From Sphingomonas sp. CCH10-B3 (GTDB lineage: Bacteria > Pseudomonadota > Alphaproteobacteria > Sphingomonadales > Sphingomonadaceae), in contig NZ_LSIJ01000061.1 in NCBI RefSeq assembly GCF_001556185.1, forward strand, positions 1 through 64,000: a stretch of 64,000 nt of DNA. The letters are read 5' to 3'. The translations under genes and the position numbers were made by a program. Numbering within the stretch: the stretch's first letter is position 1; every line of letters begins with the position of its first letter. A model generated the notes under the pieces. The model was not told where the DNA came from, searched no databases, and saw nothing but the letters and a program-made list of their open reading frames with translations. This document shows, one piece after another, positions 48,006 through 56,037 of the stretch.

Positions 48006-50143
48006 TCGATCGCCGCCGGCTGCTCGCCCTGTCGGCCATCGCGGGCGGCACGCTCGCGACTCGCCCGACCGCCGCGCTATCGGCGGTCGGTGCCGAGAAG
48101 CTGACCGCCCATGTCGATCCCTTCATCGGCACCGACGGCACCGGCCATTGCTTCCCCGGGCCGAGCCGCCCGTTCGGAATGGTCCAGCCCGGCCCAGACA
48201 ATGCCGACAGCGGCTGGGACTTCACCAGCGGCTATCAGTACCGTGCGCCCCGGATCATGGGATTTTCGCAGACGCGCGCGAGCGGCACCGGCATCCCCGA
48301 GCTCGGCGACATCCTGCTCCAGCCGGTGCTCGACCCGCGCGACGACCTGTCGAGCCGCTATGACAAGACCAGCGAAGTGGCCCGCCCCGGCTATTATGCG
48401 GCAACGCTGACCGACAATGGCGCGCGGGTCGAGCTTACCTGCGGCCTGCGCGTCGCACTTCACCGCTATCGATTCGCGCGCGGCGGGCGCGTGTGGGTGC
48501 TGGTCGATAGCCAGCACCGGCTGCGCTTCCTGACCAAAGAGCCGGTCGATGCCGCGTCGGTGCGCACGACGCCGACCGGCGCCGAGGGCAGCATCACCGC
48601 GACTAACTGGACCAAGCGGACGATCGCCTTTGCGCTCGACTTCGATCATCCGGTCGCCGAGGTCCGCACGCTACCCTCGACCAAGGCGCCGCGCTATTTG
48701 CTCGGCTTCGATCTGGGATCGGGGACGCAGCTCCACGCGAAGATTGGCGTCTCGACTACTGACGTCGCGGGCGCGCGCGCCAATATGGCCGAGCTGCCGG
48801 GCTGGGATTTCGATGCCGTTGCCCGTGCCGCCGACCGCGAGTGGGAGGCACTGCTCGGGCGCGTCACCATCGACGCCGATGCGCGCACCAAGCGGATTTT
48901 CTACACCGCACTCTATCACCTGTTCCTGCAGCCAAGCATCATTTCGGACGCGGACGGGCGCTATCGCGGGCCGACTGGCCAGATCGCCAAGGCGCGGGGG
49001 CGGCATTATTATTCGACGCTGTCGCTGTGGGACACGTTCCGCGCCGCGCACCCGCTCTACACGCTGCTGATCCCCGAGCGCGTCGATGATTTCGTGCTGA
49101 CCTTGCTCGATCACGCAAAGGCCGCCGGCACCTTGCCGCTCTGGCCGATCTGGGGCGGCGAGACCAATACGATGATCGGCGATCCGGCGCTTCCCGTGAT
49201 CACCGATGCCTGGGCGAAGGGTTTTCGCGGGTTCGACGGGCGCGAGGCGCTGGCCGCGATGGTTGCGACGTCGACTCGCGATCATGCCCAGTCGGACTGG
49301 AGCCTTTTCGACCGGTATGGCTATTATCCGACCGACAAGCTGTCGAACGAAGCCGTTTCCCGCACGCTCGAGGCCGGGATCGGTGATGCTGCAACCGCCA
49401 GCATGGCAGCAATGCTGGGCGATGCAAATGTCGCGAGACGCTTCGGCGGGCGCGCTGCAAGCTACCGGACGCTGATCGACCCCCAAACCAGACTCGCGCG
49501 CGGCAAGGATAGCGCCGGGGCGTGGCGCACGCCCTTCGATCCGCTCACCGCGACGTCGCCGCTCAACAACCCGGGCGACTATACCGAGGCCAATGCCTGG
49601 CAATATAGCTGGACCCCCGCGCTGCACGACGTCGACGGGCTGGTCGCGGCGATGGGTGGGCGGACTGCCTTCACCAAGATGCTCGACACTTTTTTCTCGC
49701 TGCCGGGCAAGGAATCGAAATTCCTCGGCCAAGAAGCGCTGATCGGTCAGTACGCCCATGGCAATGAGCCGAGCCACCACATCGCCTGGCTCTATGCCTG
49801 GTCCGACCGGCGCGAGCGCGGCCCCGAGCTGGTCCGCGAGATCGCCGAGCGCTTCTATAAGGACACGCCCGACGGCATCGTCGGCAACGACGATTGCGGC
49901 CAGATGAGTGCCTGGTACGTCTTTGCGACGCTTGGCTTCTATCCGGTCAATCCCGCCAGCGGCGAGTTCGTGCTCGGCAAACCACTGGTCAAGCGCGCCG
50001 CGATCAGCCTGCCAAAGGGGAAGACGCTTACGATCATGCCGGGCACAGGCGGCCGCGCGACGATGAATGGCAAGCCGCTGCCAAGGGCGATCGCTTTTCA
50101 GAACCTCGTGGCGGGCGGTGTGCTTCGGCTGTCAGGGGGGTGA
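48002..50143 (+). CDS. GH92-family glycosyl hydrolase (alpha-mannosidase type)
   Basis: A 713-residue exported enzyme. ATG 48002 overlaps the GH13 stop. The N-terminus MIDRRRLLALSAIAGGTLATR has a Tat-like signal. GH92 calcium-dependent exo-alpha-mannosidase hallmarks are present: VDPFIGTDGTGHCFPG, the catalytic acid in QYAHGNEPSHHIAWLYAW, ANAWQYSWTPALHDVDGL, and the aspartates in GNDDCGQMSAWYVF. The substrate is probably a terminal alpha-mannoside, from family knowledge. The partner genes suggest processing of a specific glycan or glycosylated metabolite. Confidence 0.93.
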   Translation: MIDRRRLLALSAIAGGTLATRPTAALSAVGAEKLTAHVDPFIGTDGTGHCFPGPSRPFGMVQPGPDNADSGWDFTSGYQYRAPRIMGFSQTRASGTGIPELGDILLQPVLDPRDDLSSRYDKTSEVARPGYYAATLTDNGARVELTCGLRVALHRYRFARGGRVWVLVDSQHRLRFLTKEPVDAASVRTTPTGAEGSITATNWTKRTIAFALDFDHPVAEVRTLPSTKAPRYLLGFDLGSGTQLHAKIGVSTTDVAGARANMAELPGWDFDAVARAADREWEALLGRVTIDADARTKRIFYTALYHLFLQPSIISDADGRYRGPTGQIAKARGRHYYSTLSLWDTFRAAHPLYTLLIPERVDDFVLTLLDHAKAAGTLPLWPIWGGETNTMIGDPALPVITDAWAKGFRGFDGREALAAMVATSTRDHAQSDWSLFDRYGYYPTDKLSNEAVSRTLEAGIGDAATASMAAMLGDANVARRFGGRAASYRTLIDPQTRLARGKDSAGAWRTPFDPLTATSPLNNPGDYTEANAWQYSWTPALHDVDGLVAAMGGRTAFTKMLDTFFSLPGKESKFLGQEALIGQYAHGNEPSHHIAWLYAWSDRRERGPELVREIAERFYKDTPDGIVGNDDCGQMSAWYVFATLGFYPVNPASGEFVLGKPLVKRAAISLPKGKTLTIMPGTGGRATMNGKPLPRAIAFQNLVAGGVLRLSGG

Positions 50144-50155
50144 GGGAATCGGCGC

Positions 50156-50935
50156 ATGACCATTGGCAGCGTGCGGGTTGCGCTCGGCCAGATTCTTGTC
50201 GAGCCCGGCCGACCCGATGGCAACATCGCACGGGCGCTGACGGCGATCGATGCGGCCGCAGCCGCGGGCGCGCACGTTCTGGTTCTTCCCGAATGCCTCG
50301 ATTTCGGCTGGGCCTGCGGTGATGCGCGCCGCGGCGCGGAGCCGATCCCTGGCCCCAGGGCGGCGATGCTTGCGGCGCGCGCCGCCAACGCTGGCATTGT
50401 GGTGGCGGCAGGACTCAGCGAACGAGCTGGCGAGGTGATCCACAACACCGCCCTACTGATCGAGCGCGACGGGTCGATCATCGGACACCACCGCAAGATC
50501 AACGAACTGGACTTTGCGCGATCGCTCTACGCAACGGGCCGCAAGCTCGAGGTTTTCGATACGTCAGTCGGCCGCGTTGGCGTTGCGATTTGCGCCGATC
50601 TGCTGATGCGCGAATTCGGGACGGCGCTGGCAGTGATGGGCGCCGACATCATTTTGTCGCCGTCGGCCTGGGCGGTTCCGAACGATCATGACGAAGCAGC
50701 CACGCCTTATGGCGGCGAATGGCGCAGCGCTTATGGCAACCTGGCGCGCCGGCACGGCGTTGCGGTGGCTGCGGCAAGCAGTGTCGGGCGGATTGAAGGC
50801 GGCGTATGGCACGGACGCCGGGTCATCGGCAGATCGCTTGCGGTTCACGGCGATGGCTCAATCGCCGGACTCGCGGCTTATGACCAAGCGGATCTGCCGA
50901 TCGTCGAGCTGCGTCATCGTCGGCAGCACGATTGA
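50156..50935 (+). CDS. Carbon-nitrogen hydrolase (nitrilase superfamily)
   Basis: A 259-residue cytosolic amidase-like enzyme. The full Glu-Lys-Cys triad is visible: E46 in VLVLPECLDFGW, K114 in IGHHRKINELD and C146 in VGVAICADLL. It probably hydrolyses an amide or ureide; the superfamily includes N-carbamoyl-amidohydrolases, omega-amidases and formamidases. It starts 12 nt after GH92 and ends the operon. A strong hairpin follows. The combination with P450 and two glycosidases is unusual and the substrate is unknown. Confidence 0.88.
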   Translation: MTIGSVRVALGQILVEPGRPDGNIARALTAIDAAAAAGAHVLVLPECLDFGWACGDARRGAEPIPGPRAAMLAARAANAGIVVAAGLSERAGEVIHNTALLIERDGSIIGHHRKINELDFARSLYATGRKLEVFDTSVGRVGVAICADLLMREFGTALAVMGADIILSPSAWAVPNDHDEAATPYGGEWRSAYGNLARRHGVAVAAASSVGRIEGGVWHGRRVIGRSLAVHGDGSIAGLAAYDQADLPIVELRHRRQHD

Positions 50936-50936
50936 G

Positions 50937-50965
50937 GCGTGGTTGGCGCTGGCGCCCAACCACGC
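50937..50965. terminator. Strong hairpin between nitrilase and tRNA-Ser ends
   Basis: GCGTGGTTGG (50937-50946) pairs perfectly with CCAACCACGC (50956-50965), with further inner CGC/GCG pairing. It follows the nitrilase stop by 1 nt and lies 16 nt past the 3' end of the convergent tRNA gene. No T-run follows on either strand, so termination would be atypical; RNA 3'-end protection is an alternative. Confidence 0.45.
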
Positions 50966-50980
50966 GCCGTATTCAGACAA

Positions 50981-51070
<90 letters not shown>

Positions 51071-51091
51071 GCAGAGGGAATCGCCGCGCGC

Positions 51092-51111
51092 TTCGCAGCA
51101 ATCGCTGCGAA
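51092..51111. repeat. Perfect 8-bp inverted repeat upstream of tRNA-Ser
   Basis: TTCGCAGC (51092-51099), loop AATC, GCTGCGAA (51104-51111). It lies 21-41 nt upstream of the tRNA-Ser start on its strand, where a promoter would be expected, so it could be a protein-binding palindrome rather than a terminator. It is followed by A residues on the plus strand, which excludes plus-strand intrinsic termination. Confidence 0.35.
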
Positions 51112-51227
51112 AAACCGCGCCGCCCGTGTCGACCGAGCGGGCGCCACTAGCGCAATCATTTACAGGTGGCAAGCGCCTGTCGCATGCGCCGCCTTGTGCG
51201 ACGCGCAAAGTCGATTAGATTAGTGCT

Positions 51228-51605
51228 ATGGCCCGACCGACTCCTGCTCGCCCCGCCGCTGCCACCCCTGCCCTGCCGCCTGTCGCCCACGCGAGCTTCG
51301 CGATTGGCGATGTCGTGCGGCACCGGCTGTTCGATTTTCGCGGCGTGATTTTCGACGTCGATCCGATCTTCGCCAACAGCGAGGAATGGTATGCGGCAAT
51401 CCCCGCCGACATCCGCCCGTCGAAGGATCAGCCATTCTATCACCTGCTCGCTGAAAATGCCGAGAGCAGCTATGTTGCTTATGTCAGCCAGCAGAATCTG
51501 GTGCTTGACGACAGCGACGAGCCGATCGACCATCCGGCGATCCCCGGCCTGTTCAGTGCGATGGAGCATGGCCGCTATCGGCTGCGGCGTGAACACCGTC
51601 ACTGA
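51228..51605 (+). CDS. hspQ: HspQ / hemimethylated-DNA-binding-type heat-shock protein
   Basis: A 125-residue protein whose core (about residues 22-115) matches HspQ/YccV: FAIGDVVRHRLFDFRGVIFDVDP, NSEEWYAAIP, DQPFYHLLAENAESSYVAYVSQQNL and HPAIPGLFSAMEHGRYRL. In enterobacteria HspQ promotes Lon-dependent proteolysis and binds hemimethylated DNA. The N-terminal extension is alanine/proline-rich. ATG 51228 has no clear ribosome-binding site. A good terminator follows at 51631. Confidence 0.88.
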   Translation: MARPTPARPAAATPALPPVAHASFAIGDVVRHRLFDFRGVIFDVDPIFANSEEWYAAIPADIRPSKDQPFYHLLAENAESSYVAYVSQQNLVLDDSDEPIDHPAIPGLFSAMEHGRYRLRREHRH

Positions 51606-51630
51606 TCCGGCCGACATCGCGCGACAATGA

Positions 51631-51664
51631 AAAGGGGGCCGGTTGGCCCCCTTTCCGTTTTTTC
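51631..51664. terminator. Intrinsic terminator after hspQ (bidirectional)
   Basis: A perfect 10-bp stem AAAGGGGGCC / GGCCCCCTTT with a GGTT loop (51631-51654), followed after CCG by TTTTTT on the plus strand. It sits between the convergent stops of hspQ and the TonB receptor; the preceding ATGAAAA gives a short T-rich run on the minus strand too. Confidence 0.88.
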
Positions 51665-51681
51665 GACAGTCGCTTGGCCGT

Positions 51682-54330
51682 TCAGAAGTTGACCGTACCG
51701 CGGACGTAGACGAAGCGCCCGTTGAAGCCGAACGGCGACAAGCTGGAATAAGGCAGGAAAAAGCTGTTCGGCGTAAACCCGGCGACGGTCGGCGTGCGGT
51801 CGGGATAGACATCGAAGACATTGTCGACGCCCGCCGAAAGCTCGTAATGCTTGAAGATCTTGGCGGTGATCTGCAGGTCGGTGATCCATTTCGGAGTCAG
51901 CGTCAGGTCGCCCGGCTGCGTTCCCAACGCCGGGATCGTGACATTGCCATTGGTGACAGTGACGCCACCCGATCCGGCGCTGCCGACACTGCCGAACCGG
52001 TTGGTTCGCACCGTGACGTTCAGATCGTCCAGTGTCCAGTCGAGCGCGAGGTTGATCTTGTCGCGCGGCTGGCCGTCGGTCAGGCGGAAGCTTTCGGTCC
52101 GGCCAAACAGCACCGAATTGGCCAGTGTCGGGATCGACAGGGCGGCGCGGCGAGTGATCCTTGTCTCGTTATAGTTGAAGCCTGCCGTGAGGCGGAACTT
52201 GCCGAGCCCGAAATCGGGGAAACGATAGGTGCCGACGATGTCGACGCCCTGCGTGCGCGTGTTGACGCCGTTGACGAAGAAGCGCGCCGACGTGACGTTG
52301 TTGATGCCGTTCGCCTGCAGCTGCGTGACGACGGCCGCGCCCGTCAGGTTTTCGGTAAGCACGATCCGATCGCGGATTTCGATGTTGTAATAGTCGGCGG
52401 TCAGGTTGAGCCCGGGAATGAAATCGAGCGCGACACCGCCCGCAAAGTTCGTCGCCTTCTCAGGCCGCAGCGGTTGCGAACCAAGCGCGCGTGCCACCGG
52501 ATCGTTGACCGGGAAGGTGCCGACTTCGATCAGCTGGGCGACACCGTTGATGACGGTGTTGTTGGTCGACGTGGTCGCGAAAAACTGCTGGGCAAGGCTT
52601 GGCGCCCGGAAGCCGGTCGACACCGATCCACGGAAGGCAACGCCCCGGATCGGCTCAAACCGTGCGGCGGCCTTGCCGTTGATTGTGTCGCCGAAATCCG
52701 AATAGCTCTCATAACGACCGGCCAGCTGCAGCGTCAGATTGTCGGTGATATCGGTGTCGAGTTCGACATAGCCCGACCAGTTGGCGCGGCTGGCGTTGAT
52801 GCGATTATTGGGGCGGAAACCGGGGAATACCTGCGCCCCGCCCGCCGCATTGAATGGCGCGGCCGAAAATGGCCCGTTGATGTAGCTTGCCACATCGCCT
52901 TGGCGGATCTTGAAATTCTCCGACCGATATTCGGCGCCGAAAGCCAGGCCGAGCGATTTGACGAAACCGACGTTGAACTTGCGGGTGAAATCGAGATTGA
53001 CGACATGCTGGCTCGACGACAGACCGCCGGCATCAAACCGCCGCGGGCTGTTGATGCCGCCAAGCGACACGTTGAAGCTGTCCTCGACCGCATAGTCGAG
53101 CTGGTTCGAGCCATAGACAAGCGACAGATCGACGGTCCAGTCACCAACCGTCGCCTTCACGCCGCCCGCAGCCGAGATGTCCTCGACCTTGCTGGCAATC
53201 AGGGGCAGGAAGCCATTGGGATAAAAAGGCACGAACGTCGTTGTCGATGCAGCAAAGTCGCGGTTGCGGGCGTCGTTGGCGCGGCGGAAGAAGCCCGCGC
53301 CATCGGCATCGCGAATGCCGTAGCTGCCGAACACATAGGCATTGAGATCGGGCAGCAGTTCATATCCGGCATTGATGAAGGCATTATAGTCGACGGCCTT
53401 GCCGTCGCCGTAACGATGGTTGTAGCGATCGATCGTCAGTTCGCGCGGATCGCCGACGGTCGGGTATTGGCGGCGCGGATCGGCACCCGAGCGATTGGTC
53501 GGGTCGCGATCGCGGAACTGCAGCGACGTCACGAAAAAGCCTCGCTCGCCGATCGGCAGGCCGAGCCGGGTGGCAAGAGTCAGCGTGTCACCATCATGCA
53601 CCGTGCGGTCGCGGCCGGTGGTGTTGAGCTGGAGAATGTCATTGCTGGTCCCGCCAGCAGTTGCGACGACCGGCAGGCCATTGGCGCCGACCGCAACGCC
53701 CGTGATCTGGTTCACGCCGCTCATCGACGTGTTATAAGCACCATAGGTAACCGAGGCGCTGACCCCTTCCTTGCGCGACAGGCCCAGGTTGATCACCCCG
53801 GCGATCGCGTCCGACCCATATTGCGAGGCCGCGCCATCCCGCAGGATTTCGATGCGTTCAATGGCGATCGGCGGAATCTGGTTGAGATCGACCGCCGATG
53901 ATCCGCGCCCGACCGACCCGTTCAGATTGAGCAGCGCCGAGCTATGCCGCCGTTTGCCGTTGATCAGCACGAGGGTCTGGTCAGGCGACAGGCCGCGCAA
54001 GGTCGCCGGGCGTGTCGAATCGGTACCGTCGGTCAGCGAGGGCTGTGGAAAGTTGAACGAAGGGACGAGCTGATTCAGGATCTTGTTGGTTTCGGTTGCG
54101 CCCGACAGTTCGAGCTGTTCGCCGCCGATCACGTCGATCGGCACCGGGCTATCGGCGACGGTGCGCGTCGCAAAGCGACTGCCGGTAACGATGACAACCG
54201 GCTGTTCTTCGGCCGCGCTTGGGGGTGGCGGCGCGGGGTCGGGCGCTGTCTGCGCCGATGCCGGAGAGGCGATGAGCAGCGCCAAGCCTGACGTCGTAAC
54301 CGACAGAAGCGCAGCAAAGGTCCGATTCAT
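51682..54330 (-). CDS. TonB-dependent outer-membrane receptor
   Basis: An 882-residue outer-membrane transporter. A signal peptide (SGLALLIASPASAQ) is followed by a proline-rich spacer and a TonB-box-like VVIVTGSRF. The plug has ATLRGLSPDQTLVLINGKRRH and IEILRDGAASQYGSDAIAGV. The long barrel ends FVYVRGTVNF with C-terminal phenylalanine. ATG 54330 follows GGGGAG. The upstream gap carries GTTGC/GCAAC palindromes. The plug closely resembles that of the 33109-35880 receptor, so the two probably arose by duplication, but the barrels differ and so may the substrates. Confidence 0.93.
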   Translation of the reverse strand: MNRTFAALLSVTTSGLALLIASPASAQTAPDPAPPPPSAAEEQPVVIVTGSRFATRTVADSPVPIDVIGGEQLELSGATETNKILNQLVPSFNFPQPSLTDGTDSTRPATLRGLSPDQTLVLINGKRRHSSALLNLNGSVGRGSSAVDLNQIPPIAIERIEILRDGAASQYGSDAIAGVINLGLSRKEGVSASVTYGAYNTSMSGVNQITGVAVGANGLPVVATAGGTSNDILQLNTTGRDRTVHDGDTLTLATRLGLPIGERGFFVTSLQFRDRDPTNRSGADPRRQYPTVGDPRELTIDRYNHRYGDGKAVDYNAFINAGYELLPDLNAYVFGSYGIRDADGAGFFRRANDARNRDFAASTTTFVPFYPNGFLPLIASKVEDISAAGGVKATVGDWTVDLSLVYGSNQLDYAVEDSFNVSLGGINSPRRFDAGGLSSSQHVVNLDFTRKFNVGFVKSLGLAFGAEYRSENFKIRQGDVASYINGPFSAAPFNAAGGAQVFPGFRPNNRINASRANWSGYVELDTDITDNLTLQLAGRYESYSDFGDTINGKAAARFEPIRGVAFRGSVSTGFRAPSLAQQFFATTSTNNTVINGVAQLIEVGTFPVNDPVARALGSQPLRPEKATNFAGGVALDFIPGLNLTADYYNIEIRDRIVLTENLTGAAVVTQLQANGINNVTSARFFVNGVNTRTQGVDIVGTYRFPDFGLGKFRLTAGFNYNETRITRRAALSIPTLANSVLFGRTESFRLTDGQPRDKINLALDWTLDDLNVTVRTNRFGSVGSAGSGGVTVTNGNVTIPALGTQPGDLTLTPKWITDLQITAKIFKHYELSAGVDNVFDVYPDRTPTVAGFTPNSFFLPYSSLSPFGFNGRFVYVRGTVNF

Positions 54331-54437
54331 ATCCTCTCCCCTAACAAAGGCGCGAATTCATCGCCGCCGGTAACGCGAAAGAACATAGGACGGGTAATCT
54401 GCGCAATAATAGTAGCAAGACGCGGTGTGACACGATT

Positions 54438-54464
54438 GTTGCAACGCTGTTGCGGCAGTGCAAC
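54438..54464. promoter_or_regulatory. Clustered GTTGC/GCAAC palindromes upstream of TonB receptor
   Basis: Overlapping palindromes occur in 27 nt: GTTGCAAC (54438-54445), GCAAC-GCT-GTTGC (54441-54453) and GTTGC with GCAAC (54460-54464). They lie about 110-135 nt upstream of the receptor's start codon and resemble the element at 32290-32305. They are candidate operator sites; the binding protein is unknown. Confidence 0.45.
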
Positions 54465-54510
54465 ACGCGTCCGCGGCGGCTGATGGGGGCTGGATCGGCT
54501 GCGGATAAGG

Positions 54511-54539
54511 TTGACAGCGCAGGATCGTTGGCATATCCG
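54511..54539 (+). promoter_or_regulatory. Probable sigma-70-type promoter of rplU-rpmA
   Basis: A consensus -35 hexamer TTGACA (54511-54516) is separated by exactly 17 nt from a partial -10 hexamer TATCCG (54534-54539). This places a transcription start about 55 nt upstream of the rplU ATG. The rest of the 54331-54600 gap has no supported gene. Confidence 0.6.
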
Positions 54540-54600
54540 GCCAGCCTTTCCGCGCCGGTCCGCCGAGCGTGGGACTAGCTATTGGAAAGTGATCAAGGCC

Positions 54601-54984
54601 ATGTTCGCAGTGGTGCGCACGGGCGGCAAGCAATATCGCGTTGCCGCAGGAGACAAGATTGTCGTCGAGAAGCTCGCCGGGGAAGCCGGGGAGACGATCA
54701 CGCTGGGCGACGTTCTGCTCGCCGGCGAAGGCGCCGATCTGCAGTCGGTCGAAGGACTGACCGTTTCGGCCGAAATCATCGCGCAGGCGAAGGCCGAGAA
54801 GGTCATCGTTTTCAAAAAGCGCCGTCGGCACAACTACCGCCGCCGCAATGGCCATCGCCAGCAGCACACGATCCTGAAGATCACGGCGATCGGCGCGGCC
54901 GAAACCCCGAAGAAGGTCAAGGCCACGAAGGCCGAGCCCGCCCCCGCCGCGACCGAGGCTGACGCCCCGGCATCGCAGGCATAA
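54601..54984 (+). CDS. rplU: 50S ribosomal protein L21
   Basis: A 127-residue large-subunit protein. ATG 54601 gives the canonical [14 protein letters not shown]; the in-frame GTG at 54589 would add four atypical residues. The conserved [20 protein letters not shown] block is present. A lysine/alanine-rich C-terminal extension (about 105-127) follows, common in alphaproteobacteria. rpmA lies 25 nt downstream in the usual L21-L27 operon. Confidence 0.97.
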   Translation: MFAVVRTGGKQYRVAAGDKIVVEKLAGEAGETITLGDVLLAGEGADLQSVEGLTVSAEIIAQAKAEKVIVFKKRRRHNYRRRNGHRQQHTILKITAIGAAETPKKVKATKAEPAPAATEADAPASQA

Positions 54985-55009
54985 GCGGCGAACGCAAGGA
55001 GCATAGAAA

Positions 55010-55285
55010 ATGGCACATAAGAAAGCAGGCGGTTCGTCGCGCAACGGTCGTGATTCGGCCGGTCGTCGCCTTGGCGTGAAGAAGTTCGGCGGTCAGGAAG
55101 TGACCGCGGGCAACATCCTCGTGCGTCAGCGCGGGACGAAGTTCTACCCGGGCCGCAACGTCGGCATCGGCAAGGATCACACGCTGTTCGCGCTGGTCGA
55201 TGGCCGAGTCGCGTTCCACGCGGGCAAACTCGGCCGAACCTTCTGCTCGGTAGATGCGCCGGAAATGGCGATTGCGGCCGAATAA
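55010..55285 (+). CDS. rpmA: 50S ribosomal protein L27
   Basis: A 91-residue L27 beginning [16 protein letters not shown], with an AAGGAG ribosome-binding site. The basic N-terminal tail reaches the peptidyl-transferase centre, and the [15 protein letters not shown] signature is intact. The terminator at 55353 ends the operon. In many alphaproteobacteria obgE follows rpmA; here it is about 2.3 kb further on, after an acetyltransferase and a hydrolase/TetR pair. Confidence 0.97.
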   Translation: MAHKKAGGSSRNGRDSAGRRLGVKKFGGQEVTAGNILVRQRGTKFYPGRNVGIGKDHTLFALVDGRVAFHAGKLGRTFCSVDAPEMAIAAE

Positions 55286-55352
55286 CATCGGGTAACCATC
55301 CGGGTTGCCCACCAGGGCGATCCGGGGTTCCTACACAGGAACCAAGCCAAAC

Positions 55353-55384
55353 AAGGGAGCCGGGTCACCCAGGCTCCCTTTTTT
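55353..55384 (+). terminator. Intrinsic terminator of rplU-rpmA
   Basis: A perfect 9-bp stem AAGGGAGCC (55353-55361) / GGCTCCCTT (55372-55380) with a 10-nt loop that can itself pair GGG/CCC. It is followed by a run of T residues to 55384. Confidence 0.92.
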
Positions 55385-55461
55385 CATGCTCCCTCAACAA
55401 CGCTGTCGCTTCGCCGTCATGTGATCATGCGACGGCGCGGCGACCGACGAGGAGAGTATCG

Positions 55462-56010
55462 ATGTTCGCTCGGACCCAAAGACTGACGTTGCGGCCCGGC
55501 TGGCCCGAGGACGCGCCCGCACTGACCGCCGCGATCGCGCATGAGGCGGTTGCCTTCCGGCTCGCGCGCCTGCCCTGGCCCTATACCGTCGATCACGCAC
55601 GCGAATGGCTCGCGCAGGAGTCGCGGCCGGGCGAAGTCAGCCGGCTCATTCTGGCGCATGACGGCGGCGAGGCACGGCTGGTGGGCGGCATCGGCATCCA
55701 CCCCGATGGCGACGCGCACGAGATCGGCTATTGGCTGACGCCCGATGCCTGGGGGCGCGGCTATGCGACCGAGGCCGCCCGCGCGATGCTGGGGATCGCC
55801 CGCTACGCCATGGGGCTGAAGCGGCTGACGTCGGGCCATTTCATCGACAATCCAGCTTCGGGGCGCGTGCTGGCGAAGCTCGGCTTCCAGCCGACCGGCA
55901 TCGTCATGCGGCATTGCCTCGCGCAGGGGATCGACAAGCCGTGCGCGACGCTGGCGCTCGACCTGACGGAGGAAGCGCCGTGTGCCGACCCGGAGCGCAT
56001 GGCGGCGTAA
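55462..56010 (+). CDS. RimJ/RimL-type GNAT acetyltransferase
   Basis: A 182-residue acetyltransferase that may modify protein or small-molecule amines. ATG 55462 has GAGGAG upstream. The fold is visible as TLRPGWPEDAPALTAAIAHEA, EIGYWLTPDAWGRGYATEAARAML (motif A, with the R/GxGxG-type acetyl-CoA loop WGRGYA) and FIDNPASGRVLAKLGFQPTG (motif B). These are typical of the RimJ/RimL subgroup. The substrate is unknown. It stands alone on its strand, convergent with the metal-hydrolase gene 27 nt away. Confidence 0.88.
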   Translation: MFARTQRLTLRPGWPEDAPALTAAIAHEAVAFRLARLPWPYTVDHAREWLAQESRPGEVSRLILAHDGGEARLVGGIGIHPDGDAHEIGYWLTPDAWGRGYATEAARAMLGIARYAMGLKRLTSGHFIDNPASGRVLAKLGFQPTGIVMRHCLAQGIDKPCATLALDLTEEAPCADPERMAA

Positions 56011-56037
56011 TCACCGAGTGACGGCGTGCAGCGGCTT

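Noticed and set aside
51643..53901. 752-codon plus-strand frame opposite the TonB receptor
   Set aside because: The receptor is unmistakable on the minus strand; this frame has no recognisable domains and begins in the terminator.
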